Below are positions 1 through 10,539 of a stretch of DNA of 64,000 nt, in pieces. The notes beneath the pieces are model-generated. The model did not search any database and had not been told where the DNA came from. It saw only the letters and a program-made list of their open reading frames with translations. Position numbers and translations under genes: made by a program. Numbering within the stretch: position 1 is the first letter of the stretch; every line of letters starts with the position of its first letter. Source of the stretch: Impatiens glandulifera (Eukaryota; Streptophyta; Magnoliopsida; Ericales; Balsaminaceae); assembly GCF_907164915.1 (NCBI RefSeq), contig NC_061862.1, positions 64,234,228 to 64,298,227 of the forward strand, read 5' to 3'.

Positions 1-280
1 TACTAGATTTAAAAAACAAATTTACAAATTTAAAACTATATAGTTGAAGAAAAATTATGTTAAGAAAACGTAAGAAGTTAAATTAATTAGGTTTAAAATA
101 AGAAAAAAACTAACTATATAAATAAAGAAAGTATGAAAGTCTAATTTAAGATTTAAGCTTAGTTTTGTGAGAATATAGGAAAAATAAAACAAAATATGAA
201 AATAAGAACAAAAATACAAAATGGTGACAAAAACAGATTATTAAGTGAAAAGACACTTGATAAGAGGATTATATAATATT
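1..280. other. AT-rich intergenic DNA
   Basis: No open frame, RNA motif or clear repeat was seen in this stretch. It leads directly into the first unit of a tandem duplication. Confidence 0.5.
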
Positions 281-1315
281 ATTGTCTATAAATGGTTTTG
301 GAAGAATTAATAATATATCAATTAATTTATTTATATACCGAACCAAATCAATTTTTATATTAAATTTTATATTTTTATAAATTTTTGGAATATTTTAAAA
401 TTAATTTTAAATTAAAAAATATAAAATACTTTTTTACCTTTATTTTATAAGTAATTTGTATTATTAATTATACTGAACTTAATAAAAAAAATAATATATA
501 ATTATAATATAAATGTAGTTTTAAAATAAAAAATACTATTATATGATTTACATTATTTTATATATAATTTCTTATAGTTTAATTTATATAAATAAATTTT
601 ATTTATATATTAATTAAAATTTATGTATTATTATAAATATTTGTATATTAGAAAAATATTGTTTGTATAAAATAATATATTAATAATAATTATTTTAATA
701 AAATCATATTTGAAATTAGAAAAGAATAATTAAGAATTATTTCTACAAATAAATTATATATTTATAAAATATATAAATTTTTAAAATATAATATTGAAAT
801 TAAAATTGTTTTAATTTTTATAAAATAAATATTATTGTCTATAAATGGTTTTGGAAGAATAAATAATACATTAATTAATTTATTTAAATACCTAACCAAA
901 TCAATATAACTGTTTTAACTTATTTTTAATATTAATTTATATATTTTTATAAATTTTTTAAATAATTTAAAATTAAAAAAATATAAAAGAAAGTTTTACC
1001 TTTATATAAATTATTATTTGAATCTTTATATTATAAGTAATTTATATTATTAATTATATTAAAATTAATAAAAAATAATATATAATTATCATATAAATGT
1101 AGTTTTAAAATAAATAATATTATTATATGATTTACATTATTTTATATATAATTCTTTATAGTGTAATTTATATAAATAAATTTTATTAATTATAAAAATA
1201 TTATTTGTATAAACTAACATATGAATAATAATTATTTTAATAAAATCATATAGAAAATTAGAAAATGATTACTATAAATTAATTTTACAAATAAATTATA
1301 TAAAATAATTTTTAT
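281..1315. repeat. Tandem duplication, ~553-bp unit, two diverged copies
   Basis: The segment starting ATTGTCTATAAATGG at 281 recurs at 834 and can be followed through several shared blocks: the AACCAAATCAAT block, the TATAATTATNATATAAATG block and the TTTTAATAAAATCATAT block. Copy 1 runs 281-833 and copy 2 834 to about 1315. The copies differ by many substitutions and small indels, so this is an old duplication of AT-rich non-coding DNA. Confidence 0.75.
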
Positions 1316-1325
1316 AAAAGCAAGT

Positions 1326-1798
1326 GGTGAGGCCGGGTAAGGATGGCAATTTAAAATCGTCCCGCGAAAACTGAACTGAATTGCCCTGTTTGGTACGGTT
1401 TCCCCCCGAAACCAAAAAGGGATGGGGCGGGGATGATATTTCCCCATATCTGCCCCGATCTCACCCCGAATACTATAAATATAATTAAATATATTAAATC
1501 ACTAATATATTTATTTATTTATTATATTTTATAAGAGTTGTAAATTTATTTCTTTATAATAATATAAAATTTTAATATATTATAATATATATTATATTAA
1601 AAAATCTGTTTATATAATTTTTTTATATATTTTTTTATTTTTTAAAAATATATTTTATTAACGATGTCTCGCGGGAATTTCCGAAACCGAAAAAAATCGA
1701 ACGGGGCGGGGATGGTATTAAAAAAATCCCCGAAATAAAAACAGGACGAGGATGGTAAATGCATTCTCACCCCGAACCGCCTTATTGACATCCCTAAT
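1326..1798. repeat. Plant repeat with GGGGCGGGGAT-rich ends
   Basis: Two GC-rich blocks (about 1330-1470 and 1660-1798) flank a 190-bp AT core. The blocks carry GGGGCGGGGATG and CCCCGAA motifs in opposite orientations. The outer ends are inverted copies of each other: AGGATGGCAAT on the left and ATTGACATCCCT on the right. Repeats of this look are widespread in plant genomes, but I cannot name the superfamily. No clear target-site duplication is visible. Confidence 0.5.
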
Positions 1799-1856
1799 AC
1801 CAAGGTTAGATGACCTAACCTCCCTTATACAGTTCAGTCCTCCCTAAAGCAAACTG

Positions 1857-1860
<4 letters not shown>

Positions 1861-1899
<39 letters not shown>
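1861..1899. repeat. (TA)n microsatellite
   Basis: About 19 uninterrupted TA dinucleotides. Confidence 0.95.
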
Positions 1900-1901
<2 letters not shown>

Positions 1902-2380
1902 TTTTAATAATTTTATCCTCCTACAACCTAAAACCGATTACATACCTCTGCCCTCGGTAGCGGGCGACGGTAGGGAACTAGTGTGCAGCGAAGGGAGTGC
2001 GACGATTGTAAGAAAAATTAAATGATTGGTGATGATTTTGAGGAGGTAATAATTATTTATGATTGGCCAATAAGAGTATTGATATATATAAATAAAGTAA
2101 AAAATAATAATTTAAAATATAAGATAAATTAGTATTTTAGTTAATGAAATGAGTGATTTGAATGGTGAGAAGTGATTGATTAGAAAATTAATTTGGTAAA
2201 AATTAAAATAAAAATTTATAACGAATAAGACCTATTAATTTAAAGTGCCGGATTATTTAGGGATGTTGAGATAGAACAGATTAGATGATTTTTTTTAAAT
2301 AATTGTTAAATTTATATATACATTCACATAATTTTACAACTTATTAAATAAATATGTATAAAATTAACATAAAAAAACAT
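1900..2380. other. Intergenic DNA without recognisable features
   Basis: A short GC-richer island (about 1930-2000) is embedded in AT-rich sequence. No long open frame or repeat structure was recognised. Confidence 0.4.
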
Positions 2381-2383
2381 GCA

Positions 2384-2480
2384 TAGCTAATTCAGTTGGT
2401 CACTTATTCAAATTGTATAAAGTTCCATGTTTGAAAATTGATTTTATTATTCTCTAATAATTAAATGAGAATTTTTAAAG
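2384..2480 (+). repeat. Possible tRNA-derived SINE head
   Basis: TAGCTAATTCAGTTGG resembles a pol III A box. About 40 bp further on, CCATGTTTGAAAATTG resembles a decayed B box (GTTCGAATC). Order and spacing fit the tRNA-related head of plant SINEs. There is no cloverleaf, so it is not a tRNA gene. The 3' end and tail are not defined. Confidence 0.35.
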
Positions 2481-2649
2481 TACTGATTTTTATATTTGGA
2501 ATTTTTTCGGTTTTGACAACTCACCTCTCCACCTACATTTAATTTATAAGTCGGCTATGGGGTAAGCCCGACAAACCATCGTGTTAGGCTGTCCATTTAT
2601 TAAAAATAGTGAGATATTTAATTAAATTTGTTGTAATTTTAACCTATGA

Positions 2650-2870
2650 GGTTGTAGTTTAGTGGTTTAAGATTAAAGTTTAAAACTTTTGTTTTGTTAT
2701 GGGTTCAATCTAAAAAAAAAATTAATTTTTATCAATTTTTTAAACTAGACATAGGAAAACAAAAAAAAATATCGATTTTATTCCTACACATGGTTGGGGC
2801 AGACTAAAACTCGGGGCCGACACTGAATTAATTTGAGCTTTCATCGATATTAGTCTTTTATTGTTATATA
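2650..2870 (+). repeat. Possible tRNA-derived SINE
   Basis: GTAGTTTAGTGGTT matches the A-box pattern TRGYNNARNGG, and GGGTTCAATCT about 45 bp downstream matches the B box. An A-rich stretch follows the B box, and a T-rich segment near 2860 could be the tail. It is independent of the candidate at 2384. The calls rest on box spacing only. Confidence 0.4.
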
Positions 2871-3640
2871 TAGACGCATGTTCTAGGAATAAATAAAGAG
2901 TAATCAGATAAACTTAGAATATGACATAGGTAGCGTTACTTAAAAACATGTGGTTAAGGCGAGTCTAAGACTTATCATTTTGGTTTCTTCCCTCACTTGA
3001 GATTCGAGAGAAATATGAGTTATAGGCTTTGGACGTATCGAAGTTGGTTTTTATATGGCGTGACCAAAATTGGGAATTACATAACCAAAATATATATTAA
3101 AATATCATTTCACATTTTCTTATTTTGTTTAGAAATTAGTTCATGTATATTAAAATTGATTAAATATAACGACAAATAATGAAATTATAATATATATATA
3201 TATAGATATATATATATTTATATTTATATTTATTGTATATAAGTATATCTATAAATATATACTCTGATTGATAACTAATAATTAGACGTTAAATTTTATT
3301 AACACAACCCCTCAAATACCCCTCCCTCATCTTACATCTTACAGCTCTCTTTATGGCTGAAAGGCTAATTTTTATTTTTAATTAAAAAAAAGGCGGCCTT
3401 AATCCCCAACAGCACTTTACCGTCTCTGCTAAGGTAACAAATTTGTAAAACATATCATATCATATTGTTTTCTTCTAACTACATATTTTTTATTTAATTC
3501 AGTTTTTTTTTCAAATCAACGGATTTTGATTTCCGAATCCTTCTCTAGGTATCCTAGCTACTCTCAGATAGTGAGATACCCGAACCTGACCCTTACTAAA
3601 CTACAACTATCCATACTTGTTCCGACGTCCAATCACTATC
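2871..3640. other. AT-rich intergenic DNA
   Basis: A 60-codon open frame at 2997-3179 has no recognisable protein character. Short TA-rich runs occur near 3190-3260. No gene or element is recognised. Confidence 0.4.
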
Positions 3641-3649
3641 ACATATTCG

Positions 3650-3850
3650 AGCTAGGGGTGAGCATAGTTTGAGTTGATCCAAACCCCAACCATAATTAGG
3701 GGTGAGCATATTATGGGTTGACCCAATCTCTAACCCTAACCCAAACCCAAAATATTAGTTTGGGTAAGTTAATTTGGGTTAGGTTGAGTATGGGTTGAGT
3801 TGAGTATGAGTTGAGTTTAATTTGGGTTGAGTTAGGGTTACCAAAATTAC
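3650..3850. repeat. GGTTGAGT-type simple repeat with duplicated TAGGGGTGAGCA
   Basis: TAGGGGTGAGCATA occurs twice, 45 bp apart (near 3653 and 3698). It is followed by a degenerate array of TTGGGTTGAGT and TATGGGTTGAGT units. This pattern is common at the edges of plant non-autonomous DNA elements, but no inverted end was found. Confidence 0.5.
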
Positions 3851-3970
3851 CAAAATTATATAAATTTAATTTAATTCTCTCTTATTAATCCAATATAAAC
3901 TATATAATCATATTCCAACTTCAATATATTCTCTTGATTTTTACTACGTTGATCTCCATTACAGTCAAAT

Positions 3971-4634
3971 AGACATTTTAACACGTTTAATACATTTTTC
4001 ACACGTTTAATAAGTTTTTTATGTTTTTGGCACGTTTAACACGTTTTTGACATTTTTAACAAGTTTAACACATTTTTGACATGTTTAACAAGTTTAACAC
4101 GTTTTCACACTTAAAACACGTTTTACACACGTTTTTGACACGTTTAACACGATTTTCACACGTTTAACATGTTTTCACGTTTTTGGCATGTTTAACACGT
4201 TTTCACATGTTTTATACGCTTTTCACATGTTTAATACGTTTTGGGACGTTTGACACGTTTAACACGTTTTGGGATGTTTGACACGTTTAACACGTTTTTG
4301 GCACGTTTGACACGTTTTTCACACGTTTAACATGTATTGACACATTTTATATGTTTTTAGCACGTTTAACACGTTTTGGCACGTTTGACACATTTTGGCA
4401 CGTTTTTCATATTTTTTCATGTGTAACACGTTTTTGACATGTTTAACAAAAAAATTACATTTTTAACACGTTCTTCACGTTTTTGGCACGTTTAACTCAT
4501 TATTGATACGTTTAACACGTTTTGACACATTGAACACATTTTTACGTTTTTGGCACGTTTAACACATTTTTGACATGTTAACACGTTTCTTACGTTTTGG
4601 CACGTTTAACACGTTTTGGCATGTTGAACATGTT
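3971..4634. repeat. Degenerate CACGTTTAACACGTTTTTGA minisatellite
   Basis: About 660 bp are built almost entirely from variants of CACGTTTAACACG and CACGTTTTTGA(CA) with a basic period of 10-13 bp. The units contain the palindromic core CACGTG/ACACGT in variant forms. Nothing coding is present. Unit variation suggests an old array expanded by slippage or unequal exchange. Confidence 0.85.
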
Positions 4635-4671
4635 TTTGCTCGAGGCGCCTATTTGAGACCTTACTAAGCCC

Positions 4672-5005
4672 TATTCAACTTTAATACCTTTCTTTCTTGT
4701 CCTTTTATCAAAAATATCCTCCTCAAGGAAACCATTAAAAAATGTTGACATCACGTCCAATTGGAATATTTTCCAGTGTCTTTGTGTCGCTAGTGAAAAA
4801 AATCTAATTGTTTAATTTCTAGATGAGAAACAAAAGCAAATACTTCAACATAGTACACTCTATGTCGTTGTGCATACCCTTTGACGACTAATCTCGCTTT
4901 ATATTTTTCCACAACACCTTTGGCATTCATTTTCTCTTTGAGTAACCATTGGACACCAATGGACTTTTGACCCACTGGAAGAGAAGTGAGTTCCTGTTGG
5001 CTCAA
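4672..5005 (-). pseudogene. Ty1/copia reverse transcriptase fragment
   Basis: The minus strand encodes the N-terminal part of a copia RT. The SLPVGQKSIGVQWLLKEKMN block corresponds to the usual P-G-x-K-x-IG-x-KWVFK-x-K-N region, followed by YKARLVVKGYAQ and EVFAFVSHLEIK. A further block after a frameshift reads QLDVMSTFFNGFLEED, matching the [11 protein letters not shown] region. The YVDD box, RNase H and integrase are missing. Substitutions in conserved positions and the frameshift make it a decayed remnant. Confidence 0.85.
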
Positions 5006-5022
5006 ATTATTTTGACTAAGTG

Positions 5023-6322
5023 TTGAAATAATTTATCCCCTGATATTTTGATGATAAAATAATTTATAAGTTTCAATACAGGTGTATTGAGACAACATGT
5101 CTCTAGATTTGGATCTAATTAGGGCCATTAGACCGATTTTGATTTTCATTCGCATTGAATTAGACGCAAGTCTAATAGAATTAGATGTACAGTCTAACTC
5201 ATCGGAGTTAGACGTGTAAGTCTAATAGATGTGTAAAGAATTAGACGGGTAGTCTAATGAATAAACGGAATTAGACGGATAGTCTAATGGAATTATACGT
5301 GAGTCTAATAGAATTAGACGTACAGTCTAACTTATCGGAGTTAGACGTGTAAGTCTAATAGATGACGTAAAGAATTAGAGGGGTAGTCTAATGAATACGC
5401 GGAATTAGACGCAAGTCTAATAGAATTAGACGTACAGTCTAACTTATCTGAGTTAGACGTGTAAGTCTAATAGATATTATAATTAGACGGGTTGTCTAAT
5501 TAGTGAAAGTTAGACGTGAGTCTAACTCCTTCAGATTAGTCTGAGGTAAAAGGAGTTGACTTATTTCATTAGACTGATTTTCTCAAATCCGTCTAACTGA
5601 AATACGTCTAATGCTCTGTTTAAGCAGTACGCTTGAATCTAGCATTTCTCCTCCCCACGTGTTATAGCTGTACCCTACTCCTGCACCACTTTCCAGTGAA
5701 GATTAGTAAAACAGCTATATGCATCCAATCAAGGAATGTCACGTAAAAGAATTTTCCTCACATTACCCGTTCTGCAGGTACATCTCTGATGGAATATTCG
5801 GCGCACTACCAGTTCGGTACGGCCACGATCCTTGTGCTCAGAACCTGCTGTGTACAATGGAGGCTTTCCAATTGAAGAGCGCCACGTATCATTCTTGAAG
5901 ATTTGACTGTTAGCTCCTGCTCAGTATTTAATCAATCCTAAGGACAACGAACAATCAGCCTTAACAAGCACAACTGCTAGCCTTACGAACTTATCGATTC
6001 TTTCAAGCAATCTTACGAACAAGCATTCTGATTTTGCAGAGAGAGACTACTCAATCATCTTGATTACTGAACTTATTCTGTGAAGCTTCTTTCTGATTGT
6101 ACTGTGTGTGAATCGAGAGAGAGAGCTAGAATCAAAACACCATTAGCTGAGTGATATTCTTCATCTTCTTGTAATTAAACAGAAAGTGTTATGTTCAATA
6201 GTGAGCTAAGTGTGTGTGTAAACTGTATTTGATTCTCATCATATAGTGAATCCTTCCGGTGGTTGGAAGAAAGGGTGACGTATGAGAGTTTCTCCGAACA
6301 TCCATAAACAAACTGCTGTGTT
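5023..6322 (+). mobile_element. SIRE/Maximus-like copia LTR, truncated by the assembly gap
   Basis: The stretch starts with TGTTGAAATAATTTATCCCC. Towards the right it carries TTGTAATTAAACAG and the block around 6240-6320 (GGTGGTTGGAAGAAAGGG, then TTTCTCCGAACATCC). From what I know of the lineage, this arrangement is typical of the long LTRs of SIRE/Maximus copia elements. No coding frame is present. The 3' end of the LTR lies in or beyond the run of Ns, so completeness and target duplication cannot be judged. The gag fragment beyond the gap is on the other strand and need not belong to it. Confidence 0.65.
5158..5535. repeat. Array of ~14 short hairpins TTAGACG(N)AGTCTAA
   Basis: Within the LTR, units of 16-18 bp of the form TTAGAC-loop-GTCTAA occur about 14 times. 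Examples are TTAGACGCAAGTCTAA, TTAGACGTACAGTCTAA and TTAGACGTGTAAGTCTAA. Each can form a 6-bp stem with a 4-6 nt loop. They are organised in a larger, imperfect 110-130 bp period. Loop sequences vary more than stems. Confidence 0.85.
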
Positions 6323-6822
6323 NNNNNNNNNNNNNNNNNNNNNNNNNNNNNNNNNNNNNNNNNNNNNNNNNNNNNNNNNNNNNNNNNNNNNNNNNNNNNN
6401 NNNNNNNNNNNNNNNNNNNNNNNNNNNNNNNNNNNNNNNNNNNNNNNNNNNNNNNNNNNNNNNNNNNNNNNNNNNNNNNNNNNNNNNNNNNNNNNNNNNN
6501 NNNNNNNNNNNNNNNNNNNNNNNNNNNNNNNNNNNNNNNNNNNNNNNNNNNNNNNNNNNNNNNNNNNNNNNNNNNNNNNNNNNNNNNNNNNNNNNNNNNN
6601 NNNNNNNNNNNNNNNNNNNNNNNNNNNNNNNNNNNNNNNNNNNNNNNNNNNNNNNNNNNNNNNNNNNNNNNNNNNNNNNNNNNNNNNNNNNNNNNNNNNN
6701 NNNNNNNNNNNNNNNNNNNNNNNNNNNNNNNNNNNNNNNNNNNNNNNNNNNNNNNNNNNNNNNNNNNNNNNNNNNNNNNNNNNNNNNNNNNNNNNNNNNN
6801 NNNNNNNNNNNNNNNNNNNNNN
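6323..6822. other. Assembly gap of 500 Ns
   Basis: Exactly 500 undetermined bases, probably a placeholder length. Open frames that cross it are artefacts. Confidence 0.99.
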
Positions 6823-7443
6823 CTCCATTTACATCCATCCTCATTTCTTTAAGGAGCCTCTGAATTGCTTTAAATTCTCCTTGAGAGATTTCATCTGGTG
6901 CATCTTCATCATCAGAAAATGGAGTGTTTGCTGCATATACTGCATTTCTTTTCTTTGGATGTTCCACCATTCAGGATAGCCCAGAATTCTGAAAACAGTG
7001 ATCTTTAGTACGCCCTCTCATCCTTGTTGAATTGTGTAGATGTTCTTCCTCAATTGATACTGTGTTGGCCCATTGTTTCCTTCATAGCGTGTTTTGATTT
7101 CGTCCCATAATTGTTGTGATGTAAGAGTGCTCTGAAAATGGACTTTATTCTTCTTATCAATAGTATTCATAATCCAAGTTCTTACAGTTGCGTCGACCAT
7201 CCTCCAAAGTATAGCTTCTTTGTTATCACTCGGCATCTTACAAGAACCAACTATAAAACATGTCTTCATCTTGGCCAGAAGTCCTAATTGAATGCTCGTG
7301 CTCCACTCAAAGTAGTTGAGCCTTAGAATTAGGGCTTAGATCTTCTTTCGGTTCGTCTAGAAGATCGTCATTATCGTAATCGAACGGATCGTAGACTGGT
7401 AAATCTTTCGTAGATTGTTTCCCCTTGTGCGCCGATACCATAT
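6823..7443 (-). pseudogene. Copia gag fragment
   Basis: The minus strand carries a copia gag core. LNYFEWSTSIQLGLLAK leads into the MKTCFIVGSCKMP block, then WRMVDATVRTWIMNTI, LWDEIKTRYEGNNGPTQYQL and IYTIQQG. This matches the retrotransposon gag family pattern LNYxxWSxxMxxAL...W...VxSWIxN...LWxxLxxRY...YQL. The upstream part (from 7443, MVSAHKGKQSTKDLPV) and the downstream part (6823-6970, acidic and Lys/Glu-rich) are in different frames, so at least two frameshifts are present. The zinc knuckle would fall in the gap or is lost. Confidence 0.75.
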
Positions 7444-7650
7444 TAAGACTTGAAGAATCATGGATTTGATGAATCAAGATCAAGAAGTAGAAAGTCTGAA
7501 ATATTATTGATGAAAAAGTAGTCGGTGATTAACACCAATGTTTGATACATAGCAAGGGTCATTTGCCCCAATTGTTCTTTCAGATACAACAAATAATACA
7601 ATAGTCCTCAAAATATTACTCTATATTTAAGTAAGGTATTGAACTTATTA
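7444..7650 (-). other. Probable leader/LTR edge of the gag fragment
   Basis: Upstream of the gag fragment on the minus strand lies a non-coding stretch with a polypyrimidine run. The TGGTATCGGCGC string at its border resembles a decayed TGGTATCAGAGC primer site, though here it also encodes the gag start. LTR ends are not clear. Confidence 0.3.
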
Positions 7651-7750
7651 TACTAACAAATTATCTTTAAACTTTATATTCTGCACAAATTAACTCACAA
7701 ATTAGTTAGTATAAAATTATAAATAATAAATTAATATTACTTATCTCAAT

Positions 7751-9200
7751 AATTAGTAATATGAGAGGTTGATTGATGAATGTCAAAAGTAAGAGAAAGA
7801 TTTGTACAAAATGTTCAAAGTGAAGCTTATGATTATTCAATTAGAGAATGCTTAAAGTGATGTCACAATATTAGTAAGTTACACATTTATTTTGGTAAAA
7901 TATTAGTTGTTTTTAAATTAAAAATTGAAATATATTTTATTTAACTATTATCAATATTATCTCTCAAAGATAAAAATATAATAGTATGTGTGAGTCAAAA
8001 TTTGAGTGATGGAGAATTATTGTTCAAATTGAGAAAGTGAGTGTTAGTCACAAGATTAATAATATGAGAGGTTCATTGGAGAAGACTAAAATTAAGAATA
8101 AGATCAGTACAAAATACTCGAAGTGAATTCTAATAAGGGATAGTTAGAGAATTTTTAAACTTTAAGACGTGGTCACAAATTTGTCAAAGTTTATTTAGAT
8201 AGAATATTAGTTTTTTTTTTAAATTAAAGATTTAAATATATTTTGTTTAACCATATTATTACTATTATTTATTTTATAAATTATAAGATATTTTATAATA
8301 AAAATTATAAATTAACTAACATACGAAAGAACTCGGATATTAGTAATGAGATGGTAAAATGTCATTACAAAATGTTCATAGTGAAATAACGAGTATTATG
8401 AGGTTAATTGAAAAATGTTTGTAGTGATGCCACATGATTTGTAATTTTTGAATTTATTTTTGGGGTAAAAAATGATTAACATCATCTTCTAAAATCGAAT
8501 AAATATTAGGTTTTTACTATTTTTTTCTAAAATAAAAAATTTAACTATTTTTATTTAACCATTAAAATATAATATATTTATAATAAAAATTTAATAGGTA
8601 AATTATATTTTAAATAACCAAAAATTTGTAATGAGATAAGGTAAAAGGTCAGTACAAAATATTCTAAAGTAAGGTAACGAAATTAATAATGATGTCAATT
8701 GAAGAATGTTTGAAGTAATGTAAAAAAAATGAGTAGGTTAGAAACTTAATTTGGGTGATAAGAAAATAATTAATTTTTAAATGCAAATAAATATTAGTTT
8801 TTTTTAAAATAAAATTTTAATTATTTTTAATTTAATTATTATTAATATTTATTTTTCATCATATATTAAGATATTTTATAATAAAATATAATAAGTAAAA
8901 TAACATTTTAAAGGACCGAAGATTAATAATAAAGGATGATAAGGTTCTCTATAAAATGGCCAAAAGATATAATAATATTATTAATAAGAGGTGAATCGTG
9001 GATTGATTGTAGTGAGATCATACCATTACAATTAATAAGTCTAAGTTTATTTTGGTGAAAAATATCAATATTAATTTAAAAATAAAATTAGTTTATTAAT
9101 AAGTTTTTTTTAAAATTAATTATTTTTTATTTTATTTTTCCATAACAAAACCCAAAAATATATTTTACAATAAAATTATAAATAAAATTTTATTTTAAAG
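7751..9200. repeat. Degenerate tandem array, ~260-300 bp units
   Basis: A block of the form TTAGTAATATGAGAGG...GTACAAAATGTTCAAAGTGA...TTATTTAACTATTATTAATATT recurs. The GTACAAAATGTTC-like landmark lies at 7804, 8107, 8365, 8652 and about 8948, giving intervals of 258-303 bp. The units are heavily diverged and AT-rich, and the array fades out after 9200. It resembles a relic satellite. No open frame is present. Confidence 0.65.
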
Positions 9201-10030
9201 AATGATGTTAATATTTTAATTGTATATATATATATAATTAATAAACAAAATATAATAACAATTATTAGTGAGTCTACTTTCAGCTTGGATAAAATGTTAT
9301 TGAGTCATAAAATGGTGGAAACATTGGTTTGCACAAATTATTGACTAAAAGAAAAAGAATTGAACTTTTGAAAATATCTTATAGATGATAGAGTATGATG
9401 AACTTGATTCTTTAAGAAAATTGAAAAAAAATGAAAAGAGTAATTTTTTTTTAATTATGTTTAAATTAATTAATATTTATTATTCATATTATTATCTAAC
9501 TTGAATTGAATTGTATTATCAATTTATAAAACAAATTTTTATATACAAATATGATTAAAGACGGTTCTGAATTCACTCTTTCGCCTTCACTTTAATATAA
9601 ATTGAAGACTATACTTATGTTTATTCGTGTTAAATCCAATTTTTTTTTAACTAACTTTAATTTTTAACATTGGCTAGTTTTTACAAATGGTGATTTTAAA
9701 ACGAATATTTTAATTTACGATAAATATTTTTTTTTTAATTTTGTGTAACATTTATGTAGTAACTATTTTAAATTGATATTTTTTTAATTAATATGTTTTT
9801 AGGTATCAAAAGTATAATACCGATACTGTACCGAAATTAAGGTAAGGTAAATGTATGAATTTTTTTTATACCGAAATTAAGGTATACCAAAATCAAAGTA
9901 AGTTACATATATGAATTTTTGCATATCGAAATTTTAGGTAAGATATAAAATATGGATAAAATATTAAGGTATATCGTACCAACTCACCCTTACTTACACA
10001 CATGTACCTTTTCTCGGTCGGGTCGAATCT
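9201..10030. other. AT-rich intergenic DNA
   Basis: Near 9795-9960 there are short repeats of the type GGTAAGGTAAATGTATGAATTTTT, three diverged copies. No gene or named element was seen. Confidence 0.4.
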
Positions 10031-10104
10031 ATAGGGTAGGGTAGGGTAGGGTAGGGTAGGGTAGGGTAGGGTAGGGTAGGGTAGGGTAGGATAGGGTAGG
10101 AAGG
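10031..10104. repeat. (TAGGG)n tract
   Basis: About 14 units of the pentamer TAGGG, with one TAGGA variant, sit in otherwise AT-rich DNA. It is G-rich on the plus strand. It is not the Arabidopsis-type plant telomere repeat TTTAGGG, nor TTAGGG. Confidence 0.9.
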
Positions 10105-10534
10105 ATCAATCCTCCTCGTACTAATATATATGTATATTATATTTAAATAATTTTCTAAGCTTATTAATTAGGAAACATACAATTCGAAGGCCCCATCAAC
10201 TTCCTCCAAATTTACTATAATAGATTTATTCATAATTAAATAAATTATTAATTTATTAATTTTAAAATAAACAACCAAACTGTATCAATGACTATTATAA
10301 TATATTTATTTATAAATAAACAACCTACTAATTTATTAATTCTTAAATCGTCTAACTCAATAATATATAATATATACATCCCTAAAGGAAAAGTCTCTAA
10401 TTTAGTGATTCTTAATTAAAAGAAAAGGTCTATAATTTAATCCTTCATAATTAAACTATAAATAAACTCGTTCACCCACCATTAAGTTAATTTATAATTT
10501 ATTTAACTTAATTACAAAATATATCTCTAAAGTA
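10105..10534. other. AT-rich flank of the copia element
   Basis: No features apart from A/T-rich simple sequence up to the target duplication at 10535. Confidence 0.4.
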
Positions 10535-10539
10535 TAAAC
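10535..10539. repeat. Target-site duplication TAAAC, left copy
   Basis: Five bases directly before the left LTR. They are identical to 24279-24283. Confidence 0.92.

Noticed and set aside
2997..3179. 60-codon ORF in AT-rich DNA
   Set aside because: No domain, no codon bias, no upstream or splice context.
6175..6970. Long open frames spanning the N run
   Set aside because: Undetermined bases create artificial open frames. Only the flanking real codons were used.
10031..10104. Interstitial telomere repeat
   Set aside because: The unit is TAGGG, neither TTTAGGG nor TTAGGG, and no other subtelomeric feature is present.
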